DNA of 64,000 nucleotides from Pseudonocardia sp. CNS-004 (GTDB lineage Bacteria; Actinomycetota; Actinomycetes; Mycobacteriales; Pseudonocardiaceae): the NCBI GenBank assembly GCA_001942185.1, contig MKJV01000083.1, positions 1-64,000 on the forward strand, given 5' to 3'. The position numbers and the translations under genes are program-made. Below are positions 1-7,865 of this stretch, piece after piece; the first letter of the stretch is position 1, and every line of letters starts with the position of its first letter. The notes beneath the pieces were generated by a model. The model ran no database searches. It was not told where the DNA came from and saw only the letters and a list, made by a program, of their open reading frames with translations.

Positions 1-204
1 CGCCGCCGCCCGCAGCGCCGCCGTCGCTGCCCGCCCCCGCACCCCGATCACCAGCACCAGCTGGCCCGGGTACCGGTCGGGCTCGTCGTCGGGGTCGACG
101 ATCGCCAGCCCGGTGAGCGGGACGTCCAGGCCCGCTGGTGCGGCCGCCACCTCCACCAGCGGCTCGCCGATCGCGGCGAGCAGGCGGCGGAGCGTGGTGT
201 CCAT
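1..204 (-). CDS. PucR-family transcriptional regulator, N-terminal part (cut by window edge)
   Basis: The reading frame is open from an ATG at 204 to the left edge (68 residues seen). It begins MDTTLRRLLAAIGEPLVEVA and continues with GLAIVDPDDEPDRYPGQLVL, which resembles the amino-terminal sensory half of PucR regulators; their DNA-binding helix-turn-helix lies at the far C-terminus, outside the window. In many actinobacteria a PucR protein (PruR) is encoded divergently from proline dehydrogenase and activates proline catabolism. Here proline dehydrogenase lies 3.3 kb away with an unrelated block in between, so the link is an inference. The family call rests only on the N-terminus. Confidence 0.55.
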   Translation of the reverse strand, partial: MDTTLRRLLAAIGEPLVEVAAAPAGLDVPLTGLAIVDPDDEPDRYPGQLVLVIGVRGRAATAALRAAA

Positions 205-519
205 GCCGGCCTCCTCGCGGCCCTCGTCGGATCGGACGAGGGAGGTGGCCAAACCTTAGTCGGTCGGACGAGTCGTGCGGCGGCGCCGACCTCGTGATTT
301 CGATCGGCACGCCAGGTCTGCGAGGAGGACGGTGGTGTGCTGACCGACCCGATCACGAGGCATTGAACGGTCCGAGTCGTACCACAGCCTCGTTCGAACA
401 ACGCTGACATGCGACCAGAGCTAATCTCGTTCCATGATCGGACAATTTGTGCCAGCGTTGTTCGTACCGTTCTGGTGCGTGGCTGAGAGCCACCTGGTTG
501 GGGTGACGAGTTGATGACG
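205..519. other. Gene-free stretch with a long inverted repeat
   Basis: No convincing gene is seen here. The stretch separates the PucR start (204) from the end of the DUF397 gene (520). It carries the inverted repeat listed at 365-472. The sequence around 405-450 is visibly richer in A and T than the flanking genes. No terminator with a T-run and no clear promoter is visible. Confidence 0.5.
365..472. repeat. 12-bp perfect inverted repeat with a 46-bp centre, plus an outer 7-bp pair
   Basis: CGAACAACGCTG at 395-406 is exactly the reverse complement of CAGCGTTGTTCG at 453-464. Outside it, GAACGGT (365-371) pairs with ACCGTTC (466-472), although the arms are not symmetrically spaced. The layout could be an operator pair for the PucR gene, a recombination site, or the end of a decayed element. 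It sits at the boundary between the PucR gene and the XRE/DUF397 block. Confidence 0.5.
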
Positions 520-723
520 CTAGTCGAGTAGGTGATCGAATTCCCCGAGGCGTGCACCTTCGATGAAGGCGGCCATCTCGGAACGTGTGAATCGAAGGCG
601 GGACTGGTGGGGATTCTTTGAATCTCGCAGCGCGATCATTTCCCCATCGGCTGCGATCTCCACGCAGTCGCCGTGTCCGTAGCAGCGTGATGCCTTGATC
701 CATTCGAGCTCGCGGCGAGCCAT
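520..723 (-). CDS. DUF397 domain protein (second of two)
   Basis: A 67-residue protein starting MARRELEWIKASRCYGHGDC and ending GARLGEFDHLLD. The spacing of W, S, C, V/E, D, R and F residues is that of DUF397, small actinobacterial proteins that pair with XRE/DUF5753 regulators, reportedly as antagonists or partners in developmental and antibiotic control. The ATG at 723 was chosen because GGAGG lies 8 bases upstream (CGGAGGATCAAGAAATG). It is clearly paralogous to the protein at 1108-1320: both share KASR.YG.G.CVE.AADG and the same C-terminus. The tandem pair probably arose by duplication. Confidence 0.85.
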   Translation of the reverse strand: MARRELEWIKASRCYGHGDCVEIAADGEMIALRDSKNPHQSRLRFTRSEMAAFIEGARLGEFDHLLD

Positions 724-1107
724 TTCTTGATCCTCCGGGGAGCGGTCGCGAGTACTGTCCGCCCTGGTCAGCACACGTGGCCTGGTCAGGGCGCGTCTTG
801 CGCGCGGGAGCCTACTGGCGTCGATGATCTTCACCCGAAGTGGGTGGTCGTGCATGAGCGAGGTCCGATCGCGCCTCCAGTTCCAGTGACGGTCGGGTCG
901 CGGCTCAAGCGATTCCCATCACGAGCTTCAGCGGGCCGAGTCGGGTCGTGCTCTCGTCGGGCTTAGTGATCGCGTGCCCGTCGGTGGCCCGCAGGTGCAG
1001 CGGTGGCCGCTGTCGGCGGCTCCCGATCGCTGCCGGGAGTCGGTTATAGGCCGCCGTCTCCCAGGCCGTCTCCCAGGCCGTCTCGCGGCGCCGGCGAATC
1101 GGAGGGG
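724..1107. other. Gene-free stretch between two DUF397 genes
   Basis: I see no supportable coding region. It holds a short tandem repeat of a 12-bp unit, CCGTCTCCCAGG, at 1054-1065 and 1066-1077 with a partial third copy to 1084. Its length is unusual for two genes that normally sit close together, so material may have been inserted or the duplicated copy may carry its own promoter here. Confidence 0.4.
1054..1084. repeat. 12-bp tandem repeat, 2.6 copies
   Basis: CCGTCTCCCAGG is repeated head to tail without mismatch, then CCGTCTC. It lies just downstream of the DUF397 gene that ends at 1108. No function can be read from it; slippage is the simplest origin. Confidence 0.7.
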
Positions 1108-1320
1108 TCAGTCGACGAGGTGGTCGAATTCTCCGCGGCGGGCGCCGTCGATGAAGGCCGCCAGCTCGGGGCGGGTGAAGAGGAGGTGGACGTGGGGATC
1201 CTTGCTGTCGCGCAACACGATCAGGTCACCGTCGGCGGCGAGTTCGACGCACTCCCCAGAGCCGTAGCTGCGCGAAGCCTTGATCCAGTGAATCTGACGA
1301 CCTGCCTTGTTGTCGGCCAA
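1108..1320 (-). CDS. DUF397 domain protein (first of two)
   Basis: A 70-residue protein (ADNKAGRQIHWIKASRSYGS then GECVELAADGDLIVLRDSKD), a typical DUF397 member. The start is a TTG at 1320 preceded by CTGGAGA at suitable distance; no ATG or GTG is better placed. It lies 120 bases downstream of the XRE regulator gene on the same strand, the standard arrangement in which the regulator and the small DUF397 protein act as a functional pair. The neighbouring DUF397 gene at 520-723 is a close paralogue. Confidence 0.85.
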   Translation of the reverse strand: MADNKAGRQIHWIKASRSYGSGECVELAADGDLIVLRDSKDPHVHLLFTRPELAAFIDGARRGEFDHLVD

Positions 1321-1440
1321 TTGTGTCTCCAGCCGGGCTATGTACGAGAAGTGGAGCGCGCTGAGAAGCCGGCCGAGCCAGCTCGCGAAGGAAAGGCGAT
1401 AGTATGACGCGCGCGATTTTGCGATACCGATCGGGGTTGC

Positions 1441-2295
1441 CTACTCGTCGACCGGTTCTGGTCGGATCGTCCGGATGATCATAGCCTTGCTCTCGTCCTC
1501 GGGCAGTGCGAGCGCTGAGAGGCTCTGCCACGCTGCGGCGTACCAGGCGAGATCGTCGTCATTGAACAGGTTCCGGGCGCCGGATAGTCCCTCCACGTAG
1601 ACCAGCTCCGGTCCGTGATCGCTCCTCGTGCTCACGACGACGAAGCGGCTGTCCATCCCGAGATGAGCGCCTGCTGCGAACGGCAGTATGCGCACGGAAA
1701 CCCGGGCCCGCCCCGCCGCTGTGACCAACGCGGCGAGTTGCTCCTGCATCGTGGCCGAACCGCCGGTTACGCGATGGAGCACAGACTCGTCGAGGATGGC
1801 CCAAACCCACGGAGGGTCGGCCCTGTTCAACAGTTCCTGTCGGCGGAGACGGTGCTCGACCGTCGTGGCATGCTGTTCAATGCTTTCGATCGCCGTACGC
1901 TCCAGCATCGCCTCGCAGTAGGCGCGTGTTTGGAGGAGGCCGGGCACGATCGAGCCGTAGGTCATGATCGCGGTCGCGGCCTGCTCGAAGCCGACGTACT
2001 CTCGCATCTCCCGGGTCAGCGGGGCTCGTTCCCACCACGGCCGCTCGCGGCCAAGCTGGGCAAGTTGTCTCAATCTCTGGCGCGACCGGACCGGCAGCGA
2101 GTAGAAGTCGGCAAGCCGTTCGGTCTTTTCGTCGCCGAGACCGCGGAGCCCGCGCTCTACTCGGGAGAGAAAACCTGGTGAGACCGCGATCGCCGCTCCG
2201 ACCTCCTCGAGGCCGAAGCCGTGCTCGGCGCGCAGCTCGCGCAGCAGGTTGCCCAGCTCGCGCCGCGCGGTCGGTGGCGTTGGCCCCACCGTCAT
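1441..2295 (-). CDS. XRE-family helix-turn-helix regulator with DUF5753 domain
   Basis: 284 residues. Residues about 12-67 form an XRE helix-turn-helix (LGNLLRELRAEHGFGLEEVG, then SPGFLSRVERG). The rest (about 95-275) matches DUF5753, with the characteristic W..L and LPGLLQT-like segment (IVPGLLQTRAYCEAM). Such proteins are cytosolic DNA-binding regulators whose partners are DUF397 proteins, two of which follow on the same strand. An inverted repeat at 2356-2373, 60-80 bases upstream of the start, is a possible operator. Sets like this are common in actinomycete chromosomes and near integrative conjugative elements. Confidence 0.88.
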   Translation of the reverse strand: MTVGPTPPTARRELGNLLRELRAEHGFGLEEVGAAIAVSPGFLSRVERGLRGLGDEKTERLADFYSLPVRSRQRLRQLAQLGRERPWWERAPLTREMREYVGFEQAATAIMTYGSIVPGLLQTRAYCEAMLERTAIESIEQHATTVEHRLRRQELLNRADPPWVWAILDESVLHRVTGGSATMQEQLAALVTAAGRARVSVRILPFAAGAHLGMDSRFVVVSTRSDHGPELVYVEGLSGARNLFNDDDLAWYAAAWQSLSALALPEDESKAMIIRTIRPEPVDE

Positions 2296-2691
2296 GAGTC
2301 GCTTCGGCCGTTCGGACGGATCCGCTGCACGGTTCGTGACGGTAGCAGCTTCACCACTTGCGGTGAGGCAAGTTGCCCCGCACCATCAGTGTGTCGCCAC
2401 GCCGACGCGGGAGCCTTCGGCGGTCGATGCGACCCCGGGCCAGGGTAGGGGGTGGTCGTCAGGACGCCGTCCCGCGAAGCCGCATGCCGACTCTTGGGCA
2501 TGACGAGGCCTGGATGGAGAGAAGCGCCGCATCCGGCGTGAGACCGGTGCAGCGCTTCCTCCGTGGGCGACCGGGGTGAGCGAGCCCGCCCCGCCGCCAC
2601 TCTGTATGTCACCCGGTGCGCCAACACCGAGCGACGTGCGTTCCTCGGCTCGCCGTCCAGATGTGAGGCACAGGCAAGAGGTGGAACGACA
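2296..2691. other. Divergent intergenic region
   Basis: Between the leftward XRE gene and the rightward membrane-protein gene. It contains the palindromic cluster at 2356-2377 and otherwise only GC-rich sequence in which I see no gene. Both promoters should lie here. Confidence 0.45.
2356..2377. promoter_or_regulatory. Candidate operator of the XRE regulator
   Basis: ACTTGC (2356-2361) and GCAAGT (2368-2373) form an inverted repeat with a 6-bp centre, overlapped by GGCAA-G-TTGCC (2367-2377). It lies 60-80 bases upstream of the XRE start. Binding by that regulator is inferred from position only. Confidence 0.4.
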
Positions 2692-3297
2692 ATGGAGCGT
2701 ACTAGCGGGCCATGCAATTGCAAGAGTAACGAGCAGGTCGAGCGACAGACGGTCGACACGCCCGTCACAACCACCGCCGACGTCCGTCGCTTCTTCCCTC
2801 CGCTGCGGCGGCGTCCGCGACCGGTCGTCGTGGTCGCGCGGTGGTGGTACGAGCTGGCGGGCACGGTGCTGCTCGGCGCCGCGTCCTGGTCTGCGGTCGG
2901 GATCCTCGGCGGGCCCGGCGCTGTCGCGTTCGGGCTTGGCATGGTGGCGACGGCCGCAGTGGCGGCGGCGGAGGTCGAGCCGGTGCGGGACGCGCTGTTC
3001 GCGGTGGCCCAGCGGGCGATCGTGCCACACCGGTTGCGGCTGGGCTTCGTGCGCGGCGGCATCATCACGCGGGAGGGTCGGCTTCCCTCGATCGTCCGTT
3101 CGCGGTGTCGCGTGGACCAGGCACGATTCTGGGTTCGCCTGCCGTCCGGGCTCCTCATCGAGGATCTCGCTGCGTCCGGACGCGTGCTCGCCGGCAGTTG
3201 CGGCGCGACAGATGTGGTCGTGTTCCGCGACGGGCCGAGGCAGGACCGTGCCATCGTGGTCGTGGTTCGGCCGCGGTGGGGGTGGCCTGGACGCTGA
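2692..3297 (+). CDS. Small membrane protein of integrative-element type
   Basis: 201 residues from an ATG at 2692 with AGAGGTGG about 7 bases upstream. A basic N-terminal region (RRFFPPLRRRPRP) is followed by two hydrophobic helices (about residues 55-80 and 85-100), then a soluble part ending in a repeated-valine strand (DRAIVVVVRP). I do not recognise a named family. The layout resembles the two-helix membrane proteins encoded next to FtsK/TraB translocases in actinomycete integrative conjugative elements, and it sits beside an XRE/DUF397 set, but no translocase, replication gene or integrase is present. If that is right, this is a stranded remnant. Confidence 0.55.
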   Translation: MERTSGPCNCKSNEQVERQTVDTPVTTTADVRRFFPPLRRRPRPVVVVARWWYELAGTVLLGAASWSAVGILGGPGAVAFGLGMVATAAVAAAEVEPVRDALFAVAQRAIVPHRLRLGFVRGGIITREGRLPSIVRSRCRVDQARFWVRLPSGLLIEDLAASGRVLAGSCGATDVVVFRDGPRQDRAIVVVVRPRWGWPGR

Positions 3298-3460
3298 TCG
3301 AGTGGCTGCCACTGGAGCGAGCGGCCCGTCGGCTCGCGCCTTGCGTGCGAAGGGGTCGTTCGCTCCACGGGGAGTTCTGTCGACTCGCACCAGCGGGCAG
3401 CGGAAACGTTGTCCACTCGGACGAGCCTGCGGAGAACCCGCACGATCTACGGTCCACCGC

Positions 3461-4383
3461 ATGCTTCGCAGCACCCTGCTGGCAGCGGCCAGATCGGGCA
3501 CCGTCCGCGCGGTCGTCGAGGGCGGGCCGTTCGACGCGCTCGTCGACCGGTTCGTCGCCGGCACCACGGTGGACACGGCGATCGCCGCGGCGCGCCGGAT
3601 CACGGCCGACCGGCTCGTCACGATCGACCACCTCGGCGAGGACACCGCCGAGCACGCGCAGGCCGAGGCGAACGTCGCCGCCTACCTGGCACTCCTGCGG
3701 CGGCTGGGGTACGAAGGGCTCGCCGGCCGGGTCGAGGTGTCGGTCAAGCTGTCGGCCTTCGGGCAGCGGCTCCCGCGCGACGGCGAGAAGATCGCGCTGG
3801 AGTCGGCGCGGCAGGTGTGCGAGGCGGCCTCCGCGGTGGGCACCACCGTCACCGTCGACATGGAGGACCACACCACCACCGACGCCACCCTCGCCGCCGT
3901 GCGGGACCTGCGCGTGGACTTCCCCTGGGTGGGCGCCGTGCTGCAGTCACACCTGCGCCGCACCGAAGCGGACTGTCGCGACCTCGCGGGCCCCGGCTCG
4001 CGCGTCCGGCTCTGCAAAGCGCCTACGACGAGCCGGAATCGGTGGCCTACCGGAGCGCCGCCGACGTCGACCTGTCCTACGTCCGCTGCCTCAAGGTCCT
4101 CATGGCGGGCGATGGCCTGCCGATGGTGGCCACGCACGACCCGCGGCTCGTCGCGATCGCCCGCCACCTCGCGCAGCGGTACGAGCGCTCCGTCGACGAC
4201 TACGAGCTCCAGATGCTCTACGGCGTGCGCCCGCACGCCCAGACCGACCTCGCGGCGCGCGGGCTGCGGGTACGGGTCTACCTGCCCTACGGCACGGAAT
4301 GGTTCGGCTATTTCATGCGCCGGCTGGCGGAACGGCCGGCGAACCTGATGTTCTTCGCGCGTTCGCTGCTGACGCGCGGCTGA
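3461..4383 (+). CDS. putB: Proline dehydrogenase (one frame break)
   Basis: FAD-dependent oxidation of L-proline to pyrroline-5-carboxylate, about 307 residues when repaired, the normal length of monofunctional actinobacterial enzymes. The ATG at 3461 opens MLRSTLLAAARSGTVRAVVE; VDMEDHTTTD is the barrel strand with active-site acids, and YLPYGTEWFGYFMRRLAERP is the C-terminal substrate helix. The frame breaks at 4018-4022, inside the conserved RLCKGAY: one G is missing (AAAGCGCC where AAAGGCGCC is expected). A PutP-type symporter follows after 34 bases. The usual partner, pyrroline-5-carboxylate dehydrogenase, is not adjacent. Confidence 0.9.
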
Positions 4384-4417
4384 GGTCCGGCACGCCTCTA
4401 CGGGGAGGAACCCACGA

Positions 4418-5928
4418 ATGTCCGATCAGGCCTACGAGACCGCTGCGTTGGTCATCTACTTCGCGGCGATGATCTGGATCGGCTACTACGCCTACAGGCA
4501 GACGGTCGGTCACGAGGGGTACATGCTGGCCGGCCGCCAACTCCCGCCGTGGACGGCCGCGCTGAGCGCGGGTGCATCGGACATGTCGGGCTGGCTGATG
4601 ATGGGCCTTCCCGGAGCGATCTACGTGGCGGGGCTGATCGAGGCGTGGATCGCGATCGGCCTGACGATCGGCGCGTACCTGAACTGGCTGTTCGTGGCGC
4701 CGCGGTTGCGCTCGTACACCGAGGTGGCGAGGAACTCGATCACGATCCCCAGCTTCCTGGAGAACCGGCTGCACGACACCTCGCGGGCGCTTCGGGTCGC
4801 GTCGGGCGCCATCATCCTGGTGTTCTTCACGTTCTACGTCTCGTCGATGCTGGTGGCGGGCGGCCAGTTCTTCGAGCTCGCCTTCAACGGCTCCTACCTG
4901 GTGGGCGTGGTCCTCGTCGCCCTCGTGACCCTGAGCTACACCCTGTTCGGCGGCTTCCTCGGAGCCTCTCTCACCGACGTGGCGCAGGGCGTGATGATGA
5001 TGCTCGCCCTGCTGCTCGTGCCGATCATCGGGATCGTCGTGGTCGGTGGGCTCGGGGAGACGGCCGCGGCGATCCGCGAGGTCGACCCGGCACGGCTGTC
5101 CCTGGTGGGAGGCGAGGCCCTCTCCGTGACGACCGTGGTCGGCATCATCTCCGCGGCCGCGTGGGGGCTGGGGTACTTCGGCCAGCCGCACGTCATCGTG
5201 CGGTTCATGGCCATGCGGGACGCGGCGTCTGCGGGTCCGGCGCGGCGGATCGGAATCAGCTGGATGGTGGTGTCGCTGCTCGGGGCGGTCGCCTGTGGCC
5301 TCGTCGGAATCGCGTTCTTCCAGCGCACGCCGAACACGCTCGACGACCCCGAGCTCGTGGTGCTGGCGATGTCACAGGTCCTGCTGCACCCGCTGGTCGT
5401 CGGCTTCGTGTTCGCCGCCGTCCTGGCGGCGATCATGAGCACCGTGTCGAGCCAGCTGATCGTCAGTTCCTCGGCACTCGTCGAGGACCTCTACAAGGTC
5501 TTCGGCCGGGACACCTCGCCGCGCACCCTGCTGCTGCTCGGCCGGGTGTGCGTGCTGACGGTCGCTCTGATCGCGGGCCTGCTGGCCATCAACCCGAGCG
5601 ACACGATCCTGAACCTGGTGGCATTCGCCTGGGCGGCTTCGGCGCATCCTTCGGACCGGCCATCCTGCTGTGCCTGTTCTGGCGCGGTCTCACCAACTGG
5701 GGTGCACTGGCGGGAATGGTCGCCGGCGCGGTCACCGTCTTCGCCTGGGACTCCTACGGAGAAGCGGTCTCCGGAATCGACCTGTACGAGATCGTGCCCG
5801 GGTTCGTCGCGAATCTCGTGGTCGCCGTCATCGTCAGCAGGGCTACCTACACGCCGAACTCGGAGATGGACCGCGAGTTCGACACGGCGGTTGCGGTCGC
5901 TCGCGAGAAGAAGGTGGTCGCCTCGTAG
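4418..5928 (+). CDS. putP: PutP-like sodium/proline symporter (one frame break)
   Basis: About 503 residues when repaired, with some 13 membrane helices of the solute:sodium symporter family. GASDMSGWLMMGLPGAIY (residues about 50-67) matches the Na+-site helix of PutP, and the protein starts with the typical YETAALVIYFAAMIWIGYYA. RBS GGGGAGGA lies 8 bases before the ATG. The frame breaks at about 5630-5634: GCCTGGGCGGCTTC lacks one G relative to the expected AWAGFGASFGP. Its position 34 bases behind proline dehydrogenase supports proline as the substrate, so the two genes form an uptake-plus-first-step unit. Confidence 0.9.
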
Positions 5929-5931
5929 CCG

Positions 5932-6378
5932 TCACCCGGCGGCGCGCAGCTCGAAGACCGCGACCCGGTCGGCGATCCCGGCGAACTCGTCGGGGTCGCC
6001 GGCCTTCACGAGCCCGAGGCGTACGAAGAACGGGACGCCGTGCGGCACCTCGATGGGGAAGGCGCGCACCACGGTGCGGCGCAGGTCGGGGTCGGTGACC
6101 TCGGAAAGGGCGACGCGTTGCCTGCGCCGCCCGTAGGCCAGCTCGCCCGTGCCCGCGGCCCGGACGTTGCGGGCCCAGTCCGCCTGCGGCAGCGCCGCGA
6201 TCACGTACCGGCGGCCGTCGACCGTCAGCGGCGAGACCGGTGTGGGTCGCGGGCTGCCCGAGGCGCGGCCCGGCACGGTGAGGACGTGGATCGTCCCGAG
6301 CGGCAGTCCCAGCCGTTGCATGAGCCTGACCAGCCGGTTCACGGCGGGGAGCCAGCGGGGCAGCGTGCGTGTCGCCAC
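5932..6378 (-). CDS. Deazaflavin (F420)-dependent nitroreductase-family protein
   Basis: 148 residues from a GTG at 6378. TVPGRASGSPRPTPVSPL and YVIAALPQADWARNVRAAG match the DDN-like split-beta-barrel family, which binds coenzyme F420 and reduces quinones or nitro compounds. The end lies 3 bases from the end of putP (convergent, no terminator seen). It is divergent from a MarR gene, and two identical-type palindromes (6389-6401, 6427-6439) lie in the shared promoter region, so it is probably controlled by that MarR protein. The physiological substrate is unknown. Confidence 0.82.
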   Translation of the reverse strand: MATRTLPRWLPAVNRLVRLMQRLGLPLGTIHVLTVPGRASGSPRPTPVSPLTVDGRRYVIAALPQADWARNVRAAGTGELAYGRRRQRVALSEVTDPDLRRTVVRAFPIEVPHGVPFFVRLGLVKAGDPDEFAGIADRVAVFELRAAG

Positions 6379-6388
6379 AAACGATCCC

Positions 6389-6439
6389 TTCGATCGTCGA
6401 AATGATTCACCGTCACGGTAGACTCTTTCGAGTGTCGAA
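6389..6439. promoter_or_regulatory. Twin TTCGA-N3-TCGAA operators and MarR leaderless promoter
   Basis: TTCGATCGTCGAA (6389-6401) and TTCGAGTGTCGAA (6427-6439) share 5-bp inverted arms with a 3-bp centre; their centres are 38 bp apart. A -10 hexamer TAGACT (6419-6424) lies 7 bases before GTG 6432, so the second operator covers the transcription and translation start of the MarR gene. The first lies just upstream of the divergent deazaflavin gene. Autorepression by the MarR protein is the natural inference. Confidence 0.6.
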
Positions 6440-6908
6440 GCAATTGGCGGTGGAGCGGGCGGCGAACGCGGCGGCCGAGTTCGGCGGTGCCGCGGATGCG
6501 GTGGACGCCGCGGCCGCGGACGTGTTCGGGGTCAACCGCACCGACCTGCGGATCCTCGCCACCGCGATGGACGGGCCGCTGACCGCGGGGCAGGTCGCCG
6601 TCGCCGTGCACCTGAGCCCCGCGGCGGCCACGACCGCCATCCAGCGGCTCGTCGCGCGTGGGTACCTCACCCGCGAGTCCGACCCGCAGGACCGCAGGCG
6701 CGCTGTCGTGGCGCTCACCGCGTCAGCGCGCGAGCTGGCCGAGCGGATCTACGGACCGGTGGGGGAGACCGGGATGGCGGTGCTGCGCCGCTGGAGCGCG
6801 GCCGAGCTGGAGCTGATCGCCGACTTCCTCGAGCGCGGCCGGGCCATGCAGCTCGCGCAGGCGGACCGGATCCGGGAGCTCGCGCCCCACCCGGGCGGTC
6901 AGGAGTAG
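6432..6908 (+). CDS. MarR-family transcriptional regulator
   Basis: 158 residues with a winged helix-turn-helix: LTAGQVAVAVHLSPAAATTA is the helix-turn-helix and GYLTRESDPQDRRRAVVALT carries the classic MarR wing DxRxxR. The GTG at 6432 was chosen because a TAGACT -10 element lies 7 bases upstream, giving a leaderless transcript; ATG 6402 has no RBS. The first codon lies inside a TTCGA-N3-TCGAA palindrome. The end overlaps the convergent PPOX gene by 10 bases. Likely regulates itself and the divergent F420-family gene, possibly in response to phenolic or oxidant ligands. Confidence 0.85.
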   Translation: MSKQLAVERAANAAAEFGGAADAVDAAAADVFGVNRTDLRILATAMDGPLTAGQVAVAVHLSPAAATTAIQRLVARGYLTRESDPQDRRRAVVALTASARELAERIYGPVGETGMAVLRRWSAAELELIADFLERGRAMQLAQADRIRELAPHPGGQE

Positions 6909-7344
6909 GTGCCGTACACGCGGGTGGGCTCGATGAGGACGGCCACCCGCCGCTCCTCGCGCATGACGCGGTCGTAGGTGTCCCAGTCGTCGTGGGTGCC
7001 GCCCGCGCCGGTGAACACCGCCCGCAGCAGCAGCCGAAGGCCCTCGGCGTCGATGCCGTCCGCCGGGTCGTCGGGGCCGATCAGCTCGCTGGGACCGTCG
7101 ACGCCGACCCACTGCCACCCCGCCCGCCAGAGCACGGAGGTGGCGGGGCGCCGCCGCAGGCTGCGCAGCTTCACCGGCCCGTAGGTGACGTACCCGACGA
7201 CCGGGCGCCGGTGAGCGGGTGGTCGAGCACGCCTGCGTTGACGAGCGAGGTGTGCGGCGTGCCATCGGCGCGCACGACGCTGACGCCGGCGAGGCCGTGG
7301 TCGCGGGCGACGATGTCGCGGATCGGGGTGAGATCGGCGGTCAC
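6899..7344 (-). CDS. PPOX-class F420-dependent/pyridoxamine oxidase-like protein (one frame break)
   Basis: About 148 residues when repaired. LTPIRDIVARDHGLAGVSVV begins the split-barrel domain; the C-terminal half contains RRRPATSVLWRAGWQWVGVD and YDRVMREERRVAVLIEPTRV, as in TIGR03618-type enzymes. The frame breaks at about 7202-7206, where the run GCCCCGG has lost a C (expected LTGAPVVGYVTYGPVKL). GTG 7344 (VTADLTPI) is preferred over GTG 7359 because family members begin close to that point. The protein probably binds F420 or FMN; the substrate is unknown. The region is shared with other redox genes. Confidence 0.78.
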
Positions 7345-7360
7345 GACGCCAGTGTGCACC

Positions 7361-7769
7361 TCAGAGCGGGTGTACGCCGCCGCTCGTGCTGAGGCAGACG
7401 CCGCGGAGCGGCACGCCGGCGCGGTCGCACGCCGCCCGCAACGCGGCCGCCCACCGCCGGTCGCCCGCCAGCACGGCGTCGCGGCCGATGCGTTCCAGCG
7501 TGAGGATGGCGCTGCCCCGGCCCATGTCGGTGGCGAGGTCGCTGCAGGACCCCGCGAGGATCGCGGCGAGGTTCTCGATCACCCGGGTCTCCGGGGCGAG
7601 TGGGATGTCGGAGATCGGCATGACGACGGGTGTCTGGCGGCCGTCGCCGTCGACGAACATGACCCACAGCTGACGCGCCGCGGCGGCGCGTCCGACCAGC
7701 TGTTCCACTCGTTCGAGGCGTCGGCGTGGGTGAGCAGGAGCGGGCGTCGGCAGGGTTCGGGATGCTCAT
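7361..7769 (-). CDS. Conserved hypothetical protein (two frame breaks)
   Basis: About 136 residues when two missing C bases (near 7742 and 7718) are restored: MSIPNPADA, then PLLLTHADALERVEQLVGRA and QLWVMFVDGDGRQTPVVMPI. I do not recognise a named domain; I recall similar small proteins (LW.LF.DADGRQ.P...P..) in other actinomycetes as uncharacterised cytosolic proteins. It ends one base before the PPOX gene region begins, so the two may be co-transcribed. No signal peptide or membrane segment is seen. The single-gene reading depends on the two repairs. Confidence 0.5.
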
Positions 7770-7865
7770 GGGCGGAGCCTCGCCCAGGAGTCCATGATCC
7801 CGTGGGCGTTTCTGCGAGGTTGTGGACAACTCGACCGCAGCCGCTCACGGGGCCATCCTTGGACG

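Noticed and set aside
4018..5634. Programmed ribosomal frameshifting as the cause of breaks in proline dehydrogenase and PutP
   Set aside because: No slippery heptamer or downstream structure recurs, and breaks occur in unrelated genes at simple G/C runs.
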